From Semisulcospira habei (taxonomy: Eukaryota; Mollusca; Gastropoda; Semisulcospiridae), in assembly GCA_036245525.1 (NCBI GenBank), contig BTPG01000004.1, positions 21,199,755 through 21,263,754 on the forward strand: 64,000 nucleotides of DNA. The letters are read 5' to 3'. The notes under the pieces were generated by a model. The model had not been told where the DNA came from and did not search any database. It was given only the letters and a program-made list of their open reading frames with translations. This document shows, piece after piece, positions 48,699 through 60,609 of the stretch (the first letter of the stretch is position 1; each line of letters opens with the position of its first letter). A program made the translations under genes and the position numbers.

Positions 48699-49367
48699 TG
48701 AGAAATATACGTGTTTATGTTTCTCGGACGGTTGTGGATTTTGCTCGTTGAGTGAACAATCACTTCAGAAACAAAAATGTACGTACAATGGCAAGGAATG
48801 GGTTTATTCCCTACTCCTTTCTTTTCCAAGGGTCAAACGGTCAGCTCTGTTCAAGTTTTGGTGTTTCGCAAAACATCAAGTGTAAACCACAATTCCCGCC
48901 ACCGACAACAAAAGGCACTAAGTATATTGCTTGAGAAATGCGAAACTTTCGCTGCAACACAATGAAAATCACTCTTTTTAACCAAACGTAATTTCTTTTC
49001 TTTTGTCGTCAGAGGATAATAAGGACTATCGATGAATAAATTAGCACGCAGGTAGTGCCTGATTAGCCTGACAGAAAAAAAAGACCAGACTGACCAAAAG
49101 GGTGGAAACGGAATTGAATCCTTCAGACGGACCGTAAATGAGTCTGTCCACTTAGGTTTTATCTGGCCAAACAAGATTTGACTCACTAGGTGCTGGTACC
49201 GTCAGACGCCACGCTACTGGTGTGAAGACTGATAGTACCTTGGCACGCGACCGTCTGGCATACGACCAGTACGTGACCACAGTACCTTCACTGTCTCTAC
49301 GCCTGTATGTTATTACACAGCAGAATCTGATTTTAACAAACTCATTTTTTTCAGGAAATAAATTGTC

Positions 49368-49553
49368 TTAACTCATTCAGCCCGACGGCCGTATTTCCCA
49401 ATTTTTGGAGGTGTCATCTAATGACTATGCACCAGTTGCAGGAGATGGATCGACCATGATAATTCAAGGGCAGTGCCAGATTAGCTTGGAGCCCCTTGAA
49501 TTATCATGGTCGACCTATCTCCTGCTGTAGTGCGTCAGGGCTGAATGAGTTAA
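49368..49553. mobile_element. Family B2 TTAA element, 186 bp, hairpin centre deleted
   Basis: TTAACTCATTCAGCCC and GGGCTGAATGAGTTAA form 16-bp perfect ends. The right arm lost its inner half (GAGCCCCTTGAATTATCATG). Confidence 0.9.
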
Positions 49554-49649
49554 TCGGCTCAGTCGCAGATGACGCTGTTTCCGTAATCTTCGTTAATTGA
49601 ACACCAAAGACCTTAGATGTCACAGGAACATGGACTCAAAGTGGTGTCA

Positions 49650-49747
49650 GCAAGAGTCATAGATCTCATGGGCCCCCGCAGATGCGGGGGCTCATGAGGA
49701 TCTATGTCTCTTGCAGTTGGATTGTGTTCTCGGTATTGAACGGGTTA
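49650..49747. mobile_element. Family A hairpin and right TTAA
   Basis: GCAAGAGTCATAGATCTCAT and GAGGATCTATGTCTCTTGC; ends ATTGAACGGGTTAA. Confidence 0.85.
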
Positions 49748-49982
49748 AAAGACATGTCCTCTCGCATAATAAGTCTTGATGGCGGCAGTATGTGTCAGTT
49801 AGGCATTGAATCGTCTGTGTTGGGTTGCTTCGAGGGTGTTACGTGTTGAGTCGTAGTCGTAGTATGATATCACACCAGACGCACGCACGTAAGGTTCTTT
49901 TTAAAGAAACTTCATTCAGCTGCAACCCGTCACACGTAGCTTAAGGATGTAGACTACACTGGAGTAACAGTTCCAACAATAT

Positions 49983-49988
49983 TTTATT
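49983..49988 (-). promoter_or_regulatory. AATAAA polyadenylation signal of the solo LTR
   Basis: AATAAA on the minus strand, at the same relative place as the signal in the related plus-strand LTR (25803). Confidence 0.6.
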
Positions 49989-50220
49989 TCAGCGATGCGA
50001 TCTCCACACAATGCATTCCCATATGCACCAACACTGATACAATGTCTCTTCTGTAAATGTCAACACTGGCGACACAATGCGTTTCTCTTATAACGTACAC
50101 CACCGTTACGCTGCGTCTCTCACAATGTACACCCTATACGGGCCACGTATCTACGATAAACTGTGTGTCCCAACAACTGGCAATGCATGACAATGTACAC
50201 AAGTGCTTCCTAGCACCATC

Positions 50221-50227
50221 TTTTATA
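50221..50227 (-). promoter_or_regulatory. TATA box of the solo LTR
   Basis: TATAAAA on the minus strand, conserved in the second LTR copy as TATAAAAG at 25425-25432. Confidence 0.6.
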
Positions 50228-50727
50228 GTAGAACAACTTTCCAGAATAATCTAACGAATTCACACAACGCAACCAATCAGAACGGAACACGTAGCTGAAA
50301 CTCATAAATATTAATAATTTAAAAAAACAACTTTCTAGAATAACTACAATAGTCTACACAAATTCGACTGCTAATTTCAGCCCCAAGTCCCAATGTATAA
50401 TGACGTCACATAAGAGTATGGCAGACCGTTCACGACCTTTCATAACACGCAAAGAACGGCTGCTAATTTCACGCGCACAGGAAACAACTATGACTAAAAA
50501 TAGAGCAGCTTTACTACCACTATTCTCCGTGCGACTTTGCTAGAAGCTTCCGGACTAAACTTAGCGTATCATAACAAAACCAATTCCGCTATCTGCGCGA
50601 ACGATAGAGAATCTTACTGAAAAGGTACGTGATTCGTAACCATGATAGCTCAAATAAATATCGAATCGTTTCCTACGATTAACACATGCATGCTCTCACA
50701 GAACAACACAACCACAATCGTAACAGA

Positions 50728-50840
50728 GGGTTACACCGTGGTATTGTAGTCCGATGAAGATGATTATCAGACCGACGCGCCGAAGGCGCCGAGGTCTGAT
50801 AATCAGCATCAGGGCGGGACTACAAACTACGATGTAACCC
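50728..50840. mobile_element. Unassigned inverted-repeat element abutting the solo LTR
   Basis: GGGTTACACCGTGGTATTGT and CTACGATGTAACCC; inner GATTATCAGACC / GGTCTGATAATC and GTAGTCC / GGACTAC. Confidence 0.85.
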
Positions 50841-50849
50841 GAGATGTAA

Positions 50850-52020
50850 CCCAACACAAACGGTTAAATGTCATTGTCGTTCAGTCTAAATTACGCACTA
50901 TTTGAGGCCTCGAAAGTAAAACGCCAAATAATTCTGACGTCAGACTGTATTTTCTTGGAAATACACAGGTGACGCCACTCATTGTGAATAGGCTGCCATG
51001 ACCGGTAGTGCAAATGTGCTTGCTTTTCGCCGCTGGAATTTCAAACGTTTACCAGCGGTGCTGCTTCTAAGCAGCCAGTGACAAGATCAGAATCTGTAGC
51101 AATCAAGTGCGGACTTTTCTCACTGGGTTCAAGCGATAAAACTTAATTTAGAGCGGAGGACTGCGTCGCAAGCGACTGGATACACGGTAGGTCTGATTTC
51201 GTACATGATATATGTATTGCTGGCATCTTTCGCCAAGCGGTACTGAGCTCATACACGCATTCAACAATGACTCGATCTTTTCAACAAAAACTGAAATGTT
51301 GTAGGTGTGTCACATTTTATTTATTTATTTCTCTTTCTCTCTTACTGCACGAGTGGCAACAGTCTTTGCTTTCTAAACAGCATAGGCCTACGTGTTGACA
51401 TGGAGCACACTGGAAAGTTTCGAGCTGTCTCGGTTCAAAGTTTGAATTGCGACATGTGTGTAGCACTTGTGTAGTGCGCTCATCGCTGGAGTCATGCCGA
51501 AATAAAGTACAATTTTTTAATTCTCCTATCGTCTACCACCATTTTGATCTTTGTGTTTGCCGGTTATTTAGGATTTAAGGTGCCGGACAGCCCTGATCTA
51601 AGCGCTCAGACGAAAGACCTAGGACAGACTCGTGCACGATACTAGAACTGTGGCTTGGCCAGCTAACTGAACATTACATTGGGGCATTAAGACCCCTGCA
51701 ATTTTCAGATGCTGACCAATCACAGTGTCGGAAATTGGAGTGCCCGCCACTATAAATGTCATTAACCACTTCCATGCCAATGGACAGAGGTTTGTTTTTT
51801 GTTTCTGAAAATTTTGGTTCTCTGATCAGGGTGGTCGCCCAAAGCAGGTTCTTCTGTAGTCACGCATCACTCACTTGATTTTGCCCACGTTCACCCGGCA
51901 GTGAAGCGGGTATTAGTGAGGTTTGGTTTGCAACGACCGACTCCCAACAACAAAATAATGAGAGCGAAGTCACGGCGGACGATCGGCTTCCAACCTAAGC
52001 AAAGACAACTCTGCAAACAT
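50850..52020. other. No gene or repeat recognised
   Basis: About 1.2 kb of unique-looking sequence without hairpin families; no coding frame of note. Confidence 0.5.
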
Positions 52021-52021
52021 C

Positions 52022-52080
52022 TCCAAGAGGCATAGATCCTCATGAGCCCGAAGGGCTCATGAGGATCTATGCCTCTTGGA
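52022..52080. repeat. Family A hairpin, perfect 28-bp stem, 3-nt loop
   Basis: TCCAAGAGGCATAGATCCTC, ATGAGCCC, loop GAA, and the exact complement. Confidence 0.9.
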
Positions 52081-52528
52081 TATAGGTTGGAGTGTTGTCT
52101 ATGCTTATGGTACCACCTAGTTATATAACATAACTTTGCTTTTGTTCGTTGTTGCGAGTCGTCCTGTGTAAACGTAACCTCCGGAATACCTGGTAGGCAA
52201 TCTTGAGTACAGGGCAATGATCAAGCGGACACAATCGCTGGCAAAGCAGAAATAACACAAGGCCTACTGAGGGGCAGATCAAACGTGGTGAGAAACCTCG
52301 GAAATTATTAGCACAATACCCAAAAGAACTCGGATGTGCGGAGAGGAATACGTACGGGTTTTCCGAGCGCAGAGACATCATCTTGACTGGACTAAACTAG
52401 GGAACCTGACCAAAGCGATGACAATCTAGCATTTTGACACGAAGAAGAACTTGCGCACTTTAGTATACACGAACAAACCTTTCCGCTAAACCGTGAAGTG
52501 CCGAGATAATGTGTACACCACCCAGCTT

Positions 52529-52592
52529 CAAGAGGTATAGATCCTCATGAGCCCCCGCAGTTGCGGGGGCTCATGAGGATCTATACCTCTTG
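52529..52592. repeat. Family A hairpin, paired TATAG variant
   Basis: CAAGAGGTATAGATCCTCAT and ATGAGGATCTATACCTCTTG: consensus GCATAG is GTATAG in both arms. Confidence 0.92.
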
Positions 52593-52726
52593 CTGACATC
52601 ACTTTGAATCTATGTTCCTGGGAGGGATGTGTGGTGGGGGTGGGGGATAGGGGGGGCGGGAAGGGGGGGGGGGGTATGGTGAATTGACAAAGATTTGAGC
52701 AACACAGTTTAGGTCGACTGGCACTG

Positions 52727-52924
52727 AACTCATTCTGCCCGCGACACACCACAGCAAGACATGCCTCGACCATGATAGTTCAAGGGTGGTGGCAGAATAG
52801 CTTGGCGCCTGTAGGCCACCACCCTTGAACTATCATGGTCCATCTGTCTCCTGAATTGTAATGCAGTTCTCAGAAGATAACTCCAAAATGTGGGTATTTC
52901 CTACCTAGGGCACAACGAGGTAAC
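52727..52924. mobile_element. Family B element
   Basis: GAACTCATTCTGCCCGCG and GGGCACAACGAGGTAA; hairpin 52767-52845 with GGGTGGTGGCAG, centre partly lost. Confidence 0.8.
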
Positions 52925-53054
52925 GGGCTAAAACACAAGCTTTCTCCATCAAAGTAATGAATAAACATGCCCTGCTCAGACATCCAATCAAAAGAAGAAG
53001 TTTTACTCCATCAAGAGACGACTGGATGACTGAAGTGGCGAACGTTTTGCGTGG

Positions 53055-53122
53055 GCAAGAGGCACATATCTTCATGACCCTTTGCAAGAGTGCAGGGGCT
53101 TATGAAGATACACGTATCTTGC
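53055..53122. repeat. Family A hairpin, CTTCATGA variant
   Basis: GCAAGAGGCACATATCTTCA and GAAGATACACGTATCTTGC: TCTTC/GAAGA is matched. Confidence 0.75.
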
Positions 53123-53278
53123 GGTCCAGCTTGCAGACCTGTTCTGCGTCCGTAGGTCATGTCCCTCGAGAGACGATTCTATTACTGGGGCGAATTCTCA
53201 TCCGAGACGGACATTACCACCGAGGTCTACAAGTGGTTTGACCAGTTCAGTGCGGAGAAAGTGTGAACACCACACACC

Positions 53279-53322
53279 TGCAAGAGGTGTTGCGGGGGCT
53301 CATGAGGATCTATGCCTCTTGC
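53279..53322. repeat. Family A hairpin, left arm truncated
   Basis: GCAAGAGGTGTTGCGGGGGC, then CATGAGGATCTATGCCTCTT. Confidence 0.7.
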
Positions 53323-53917
53323 TGACGCCACTTTGTGTCCATGTTCCTGGGGTATCTAGGTTTTTCTTGTGTCGAATTAAGGTTGTAGGACACACCTGTT
53401 TCGCGCATCTTTTCTGCGCATTTAGATACCGCTATCTTGCGTCTGCCGTGACCTGAGACTAGAGGTCACCAAAAAAAACCGCCGTACGGCAAGTCGTATT
53501 GCAAACAAGCTCAATTTATCGATAATTGACAAAAGATATATACTGTCTGAAATAGGTGTGTACGCTGACTGTTTCTATGCGTAAAATGTTTTGTTTCCTC
53601 AGAAATAAGATACTTTTGCATAAGTTGCGACAAGTCATCGAGCGTAAGGCATAACCTGCGTAATAGCGCCAAGCAACACGCAATTTCGGGAATCTGAAAT
53701 TTAAAAAAAAAAAGAACGGGCCAACTAAAGACGGGAAGCAGTCTACGTGGCAGCCAGGAAAACAACAAAATCTCTTCAGACACGAAAAGGTAAACTTAAT
53801 TAGAAAAAAGGGTGGTGGTGTTTGCTAAGCGATTAGAACACGAGGTACTAGCAGAAGCAAACTGTCGTAATATAAGTGGCATATCTCACTGGTTCAGCGT
53901 CCAACCCTTTTATGCAC

Positions 53918-53968
53918 CGCCGTGAGATATCACCTGCACGGCGTAAAACCCTCATAGCTAACTGTCCG
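53918..53968 (+). mobile_element. SINE 3' tail fragment
   Basis: CCGCCGTGAGATATCACC, then CACGGCGTAAAACCC, related to the tail of the SINE at 17845. Confidence 0.5.
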
Positions 53969-54392
53969 TGTATGCATGGAAATTTAAGTCCCCACAGTAC
54001 TAGTGCCGTCGTCACTGCCTACCTGCAATGAAGAAGACTACATTTTATTGTGGGTTGAGAAGGGGGGGGGGGGGGGGGGCATTCCGGCCATGTCAGTCAC
54101 CACCTAGAAGTAGAACATTTCCATACATTTTCGGAGAGCCTTTATTAATAAGTGGAGGGTATGTAGTCGACATTGTAGTTATATTAAACCAGTGCCAGTG
54201 CTTATTATCTAGGAAAACGTACTGTGTGTAAAAAAAAGTCCTGCTAAGGGAGAATTTGGCATTATGAACCTCTAACTCAGTAACTGCTTCCAGTACTTAG
54301 TAACTTAATTTGCTCATCCATTCCCTTGCTGTCTTATAAAGGCTATATTACAGATTAGGATATAAGTCCAGCATTTTTTTTTTTTTGTTTTG

Positions 54393-54468
54393 TTCAAGGA
54401 TGGTGCCAGAATAGCTTGGCGGATGAGACGCCGATCGATTTTGGCACCACTCTTGAACTATCATAGTC
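54393..54468. repeat. Family B hairpin, last before the hairpin-free zone
   Basis: TTCAAGGATGGTGCCAGAAT and TTGGCACCACTCTTGAACTA. Confidence 0.75.
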
Positions 54469-54599
54469 ACATTTATGTCAAGCAGTGGGTGTATCAGGAG
54501 TAAAAGGGTTACCTAGTACTTTATAGGTATGTATGTATGTTAAATTAAACCTACGCTACTTTGACTGAAACCCTAATATTTGTTGACTACCATTTTGGA

Positions 54600-55330
54600 T
54601 GACCTTGGAATGTGTGATATATGCTTATTTATTCTTTCATTGTATGATTGCGGTTTGTATCAAAGTTTTTGCAATTTCCCTATCAAATTTGGCACAAGGG
54701 TAGCTGATGATGAAATCTTCCTCATCCTATAGATACTAATTTGGTTGACTCCTTACACAGGTCAAGAGTCACAGAAGGTTGACAAACTTTAGAAAAATGC
54801 ATAATTGTAATTTGTAGAGAAAATACAAATGTCACTAGTACAAAAGCAAGCCTTTATGTTGAGACTTGTGACACTTATGTCAGCTACCTCAGTTTTGAAA
54901 AGGTCACACAGTTTATACTTATAGCTATATGTGAATTAGTTATGCACATGAGGCGTACAGACTTTGCAAATCTTGTTTGTTCTTTGCGGTGTACACAGTT
55001 TGTTTATTTATTTTGAAAGTAATAATCTGCTCCTGCATTTAGTTCACACAAAGTGAAATTATCATGCTGCCGAACAACACAGTAATACTAATAATCGTGT
55101 ATTTCATTTCAGGCCAATACTGCTGTTGACCTCTCACTGTGGAGTCTCAGTACTCTCACCCAGAGGACTTACTTGCAAACAAGCGCATAAGTATGACACC
55201 TACACCAAAGCCACAGCTCAAGTGAAGTGAAGGAAGGCGACACGTATTCTCCTGGACTCAAGGTAGATCATACCGGTAGATCTGTGACTAGAATCAGGTG
55301 CAGAACAAAGCACAACTATGGTGTGATTGT
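54600..55330 (+). repeat. Triplicated unit, copy 1 (with decayed exon-like segment)
   Basis: First of three related units. Shared blocks include ACAAAAGC(A/C)AGCC, AGGTCACACAGTT, and TTTCATTTCAGG preceding GACTCAAGGTAGATC. The exon-like part at 55113-55262 has a stop (TAA) in the frame open in copy 2. Confidence 0.7.
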
Positions 55331-56290
55331 GAATGAACACATCATACTGTAATGCTTTCTGTCTTTGGCTCATGTGTGCAGCAAGTGTGAGGCTATGTTC
55401 TGGGCCATTCGTCGTCCATGGTAAACAGTAATGTTGGCATTTTCTTGGAGACTATTCAAACCACAGTCTTCAACGTGGCCCAAGGATACTTTGTGGCAAG
55501 ACCTGTCTTAGCATACCAGTTTGAGTTAAGACCAAAGGTCATGAGAAATCAAGAAATAGGTAAAAAATAGCCATATTTTGACAATAGATATTTTTTCTCA
55601 AATATTATGCACAAGTACAAAAGCCAGCCCTTTTCTGATGCGTAGACTCATGGCACTTAAATTTCAGTCACCTTTTGGAAAGGTCACACAGTTCAGATTA
55701 TGTAAATGATCAGTTTTAAATGCACATGAGCGATCCAGGCTTCACCATTGTTGTTTGTGGTGTTTACAGTTTATTTCACATGAGTTTGAAGGTAGTAATG
55801 TGTAAACTAAATGTAGGGGCATATTGGGCAGGGGTGGGGGGGGGGGGGGAGCCCTGCCCTCCCGCCCTGGCCCCGAATTGTTTATAATGCTATAACAAAG
55901 TCCCTTTTTGGGGAGTTTGGAACCAACCCACCCTGAAATAAGATCAGACGTAAAATTGGCATGCTGCTAAACAACACGTTAATAAACATGTATTTCATTT
56001 CAGGTCAATGCTGCTGTTGACGTCGCACTGCAGAGTCGCACCCAGAGGGTATACTTTCAAAACAAGCACAGAACACAGAAGTATGACGCCTACACCAAGA
56101 AGAGGCAGGAGCTAGTCAGGTCATGTTTGCTCAAAAGGAGAAGGTCACAGCTGAAAGCAGGCAATGCCAGTTCCAGTAGATCAACTATTCTCCTGGACTC
56201 GAGGTAAATCATACCGGTTGATTTGTGAATAGAATCAGGTTCATAACAAAACACAACTGGTGTGAATAAACACATCATACTGTAATGCTT
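55331..56290 (+). repeat. Triplicated unit, copy 2
   Basis: Carries the same ordered blocks as copy 1, with the longest exon-like segment (56004-56203) and the same ATCATACTGTAATGCTTTCT 3' end. Confidence 0.7.
56004..56203 (+). CDS. Candidate internal exon (66 codons open, splice-like borders)
   Basis: The segment follows TATTTCATTTCAG (acceptor-like) and precedes GAG|GTAAATC (donor-like). One frame is open throughout: VNAAVDVALQ at the start, KYDAYTKKRQELVRS in the middle, SSSRSTILLDS at the end. It is Lys/Arg-rich and I recognise no domain. The paralogous segment at 55113-55262 is broken. Length 200 bp gives exit phase 2; joined to the candidate at 57368 it would stop within three codons, so that pairing is doubtful. 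It may equally be untranslated or a chance frame. Confidence 0.3.
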
Positions 56291-56879
56291 TCTTTCATTT
56301 TGAAGATGGTGTACCAGCATTCTCTACAACACCGAATGCTAAAATCACTTGCTGTCAACAAGTGGCACCATATTGCATTTGATTTGGAAACTAGAGGCTT
56401 GTGCAAGTCTGCAAATACTGTCATTTTCTTTAATAAGCACTTAGTGCACACAGAATGATAAGAAAACACTGAATACCAGCTTTTAATAATAAATAATAAT
56501 AATACCGTTATTATATAGGCGCTTTTTCTCAATTTTGGGGAAATCGACTCAAAGCGCCGCGCCTGAAACCCAACACACACATTCACGAAACAGACACGGA
56601 TTTACGCCATTTAAGACAAACACAGTACAAGACAGACAAAGGGCCAGTTCAGCTACTGAAGTTACTGAGATTTTTGATCGCTTGTATTTGAAATTTGTAA
56701 AGTGGCCTGAGACCGGTACCAAAGTGTGGGGGTGGTGGGGTGGGTTTTTGGTCCAGTGTGTACTGTTGCTAAACAGCAATATGTTAAACGTGTCCTGTAT
56801 GAAACATTTTCTGCAAGTTACACTGTGATGCTGATTCTAGATATATTTATACACCCATTGTGGTCATTTAAAGCTCAGT

Positions 56880-57446
56880 TGCGTCTCATATGTGGCTCAC
56901 GTGTGATAGCAAAACTAAGTGTTTGTAATGGGTCATCCGTCGACTGTCTGTTATCTGTGGGCAACTGTAACATTGGTATTTCCTCAGAGACTATTTAAGC
57001 CTCAGACGTCCAACTTGGCACCAGGGTACTTTGTGGTACAATCTTTCTAAACATACCAACTGCTGTGACCTTTCAAAGGTCAGGGTCACGGGGGGAGGGG
57101 GGGGGGGTCCAGAAAGGGGTAAAAAATGGTCAGATTTTGACACAAATTGTTTCTCCTCACGCAAGGTCACACAGGTTGGACGTATTATGTGGATTGGTCA
57201 TACACGTAAACCATAAGGACATTCATTGTCTTTCTTGTTCTTGCTCTGAATACTGTCATAATTATTATGCATGTATGTACTTTGTAAAAATACTTGCAAA
57301 CACATATATATGCACGCATAATGTGCATTTCAAAACTTTTTTTTTGATTCTAAATTATCTTTTGCAGGTTGCAATAGCCACATTGAAGAAGAGTTCAGCG
57401 GGTACGTCTCTCCGGGATGGCCAACCGACAGGAAGGCAAAGGAAGT
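56880..57446 (+). repeat. Triplicated unit, copy 3, with exon-like end
   Basis: GGTCATCCGTCGACTG..., GACTATTTAAGCCTCAGAC and AGGTACACAC-like blocks match copy 2 at about 55405-55690. After a TTTTGCAG acceptor-like site, one frame from 57368 reads VAIATLKKSSAGTSLRDGQP to a TGA at 57446. It could be a terminal exon; evidence is weak. Confidence 0.5.
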
Positions 57447-57449
57447 GAA

Positions 57450-59155
57450 CTGATTGTCCTGTGGGCAAACGTCCTGTTATTTTGCTGTCCATCCACAATG
57501 CTGGCCACAATGCCAAGGTTTTGGACAGTCACATCCTTCGCAATGCAGCAAACGCCTTTGCCTTACTGCACTCTCCTGTCATGTCACGATTTGGAAACGC
57601 AGCTTAATTTGTATTTTTGATTATCCAGGGAAAAAACCCTTTACTGCCAATGTGTTCATTTTTCGAAGACATTTCAGCATATAAACAGGTCTTTTTTGTG
57701 ACAAGTTCCGAAATACTGGCATACATCAGTCATTCAAAATATGTACTCCACAGCTGACTATTATGGGTTAGGAAACAGTGGTACAGATAGATTTTTTTTG
57801 CAGCGTCGGTGTGAAACAAGGAGAAAACTTATCACTGCTCCGCTTTGCATGCTTATAAATGATATACATTCTGAAAATGGTCATTGGCCTCAGAGTATAA
57901 CACCCATGGGTCCTTTCTGAAGAGGGGGTGTGCCAAAATATAGAAATGCAGCCAGGGGGGGGGGGGGGGGGGGGGGTGCGGGGGGAGGGGGGGGTAGGTA
58001 TGTAGTATATATATACATATGTCATTAAACCCTCTGCTCAAAATATACCAAATGTGGACTTGCTCAATGAAAATCGCAATACTTCTAAAGAGTGATTTGA
58101 CCATGTAGTTCTTGCATTGCCCTCCATCTGTCACAGCAGTTTTCATTGGTTGGGGTGATAACTGATCATAGGCATATGATATGTACTGTACTTTGTTTGT
58201 TTTATTATTTTTTCTTCCTGTCAATCGTTGACTTTCAGCTGTGTAGCTTTACTTATCGTATCAGAATTGCTAATCACATGGTTCATTTCACACGTTTTCC
58301 AGACGTACTGTACATGACACATACCAGCAAACAGAATGACCTAACTATGATCTGTGTCCATACAAGTCATTTGTGCTGTCTAAGGAACATGTGTACATGT
58401 GTAGTTAATTTTTGAGCGCAATCATGTAAGTTCTTTTGTGATTTTTCTCATGCCCCCAGCAGGTCCAACATTAAATAAACAAAGTAAAACTGAAGCCAAC
58501 ATTGTGCACAGTACCAGGTTGTGTGTGGTAGCTGCTATGCAATGTGCAATCAGTTGTGACACGATAGCCTGCACCATGTTGAGTTTTTGAAGAGTATTGC
58601 TTATATTAATGGCCGGCATGGTGCAGACTGTAGTAGTGTGAGGACAAAATAGGCCGTGAGGCCTTTGCAAATGTCCTTTCTTTCTGAAGTTACTTTATGA
58701 GTCTGCCATTCATGAAATTTTCCTATAAATCATTCATCATATGAATAGAAAAACTCTTTAAATTTTGGTAATTCGTCCATCTGGTTTGTAAAGAATTTAT
58801 GTTAGGTGCTTTTTTTAATGAAACTGGTAACTCATTCAAAACAATGGCAACTCTTTTAGAAAAACAAAACTTTCGCAGGTTAGTGTTGCAGTGCCTTACA
58901 AAGAATTTACCTTCAGCGTTTCGGGTTGTATTGCAGGCACTCTGCCAGCGTAGCACTGATGTATTTTGCAGTGTTGTGATATGGTCGACTGCACAGACTT
59001 TGTATCAAGAGCAGTAAAAGTATTGTTTGGTGTGCATGCCTATATTATGCAGACTAGGTGACAGTGCATTTTACCCTTGTTATGCAGTTGTTACGGTATT
59101 TTATGTTGACATCAGCATTGTGCAGTATATGTTATGGGGCGTGAGACTGCATTTC
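57450..59155. other. Hairpin-free, AT-rich, unassigned; possible 3' UTR or intron
   Basis: No recognised repeat except a G-run at 57955-58000. Only short frames (for example 58799-59017, 72 codons) without recognisable domains. TTAAATAAACAAAG near 58470 could be a polyadenylation signal. Confidence 0.4.
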
Positions 59156-59159
59156 ACTT

Positions 59160-59473
59160 GCCCCACAGGGTGGGTTTTTCTCTCTATTCTGGGGCATGTG
59201 TTTCTGTCTACCCTTTGTCCATTCACCTGTTTTTGCCTTTTTAAAACTCTCCCTACTGTCTGCACTGCCTGTAGCTCTTGATATTGGATGTGTGTTGCTA
59301 AATGGTCTTAGCTTTATTTAGACCCCGTGTTGTAGGTTTATTTAACGTATTTGACCGGCTGGCGACATACATTCAATTTTCTGTTTAGTTTTTTTTTTCA
59401 CAAGCAGTGCAGGCACGTCCTGAGAAAGCCTTGTTGCTGTCGGGACGTTAAGCAATGTACAATCAATCAATGC
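59160..59473 (+). repeat. 310-bp dispersed repeat, copy 1, with (AATC)n tail
   Basis: From CCCCACAGGGTGGGTTTTTC to GTCGGGACGTTAAGCAATGT and an (AATC) tail. It is nearly identical to 60610-60924. The 3' motif CGGGACGTTAAGC is typical of metazoan SINE tails; no polymerase III boxes are visible, so a truncated SINE or LINE is likely. Confidence 0.8.
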
Positions 59474-59636
59474 ATTTCACTTAGTTGTGCTGCAATGGGA
59501 CAGAGTGTGGTACTGGTAACAGTATTGTTTGATTTTGTGGTATGTGTGTAGTGTAGTGGTGGCTGGACACTGAATTTCACTGTTATAACGTAGTGGGATG
59601 TGCAATGTTGAGTTATATCAGGACTTCAGTGATGCT

Positions 59637-59689
59637 CTCTCTCTCTCTCTCTGTATGTATGTATGTATGTATGTCATGTATGTATGTAT

Positions 59690-59778
<89 letters not shown>
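59637..59778 (+). repeat. (CT)n, (GTAT)n and (AT)n compound microsatellite
   Basis: CT, then GTAT units, then pure AT for about 78 bp; the AT run can extrude a cruciform. Confidence 0.98.
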
Positions 59779-59780
<2 letters not shown>

Positions 59781-60149
59781 GTTAAGCATTCCGTGTCATC
59801 AGTGAAATTTTAATACAGAATAATATGGCCGTCAGCCGGGAACGCAAAAACTCTTCGTGTTATATATATATGAGGGAAATAATATATGTAGTGGAAGGCT
59901 CTAAATGATAAGTCTGTCATTCCTTCTCTCCTATCCCCCTTCTTTTATATACTGTGTAGTTGGCTCCCAAATAAATACCTCATGAGCAAGTGGTTGCCGG
60001 TGTCAGTCTCGGTTGGCATGCACACAACTGAAAATGACTTCAGCTCCACTGTTCTCCACCCACTAGCTTGTATAAAGTCAGCACTTTGTCAATGTAAATG
60101 TGAATAATGTAGTGGAAATATGTTGTTCCACAGTAAAGCTGTATTTTGT

Positions 60150-60310
60150 GGGGGAGCTGGGTGGCTCGGTGGTAGTGTGTTTGACTCATCCCAAAGGTCC
60201 TGGCTTCGAATACAGCTTGGGTCAAAATTTGTTCAGACCCTATTTCTGTGACCCATCTTTGAAATCACCTTATGGACAAAAGATGTTAAGCCCTAAACAT
60301 TTAACATTTT
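60150..60310 (+). mobile_element. tRNA-derived SINE, second type
   Basis: An A-box-like TGGCTCGGTGG (60162-60172) and a B-box-like GGCTTCGAATAC (60202-60213) have tRNA spacing. The downstream body ends in AAGATGTTAAGCCC. It differs from the 17.8-kb SINE. Confidence 0.65.
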
Positions 60311-60609
60311 GTATTTGAGGTAGTTACTTTTGTATGGGTGCCTATGTGCATTGTAGCCTAATATGCTTTCAACATACTTGACTGTACATGTATACTTTAA
60401 ATGAATGTCTGCAAATACAGCGTTTCTTTTGAAAATAAACAAAGATATTATTCTTTACTCACAATGATCATGTGCAAACATAACGGGGCATATTGAAACA
60501 TGTGACATTTGTTTTGTTTCCTTATAATTTGTAGCCCCCACCTGGGTCTGCCCTGGGGGACTTGGGTGGGGTTAGGTACTTTTTAGTTCCCAGGGTCACC
60601 CTGGTCAGC

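Larger units (their letters stand above)
49837..50725 (-). mobile_element. Complete solo LTR, 889 bp, 5-bp target-site duplication
   Basis: The ends are TGTTACG and CGTAACA, and the flanking pentamer GAGGG is present at 49832-49836 and 50726-50730. On the minus strand there is a TATA box (TATAAAA, complement of 50221-50227) and an AATAAA (complement of 49983-49988) about 240 bp downstream. This gives a U3-R-U5 layout. No gag/pol or primer-binding site is adjacent, so recombination between two LTRs is the likely origin. Superfamily cannot be assigned; a 5-bp duplication fits Gypsy, Copia or BEL types. Confidence 0.9.
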
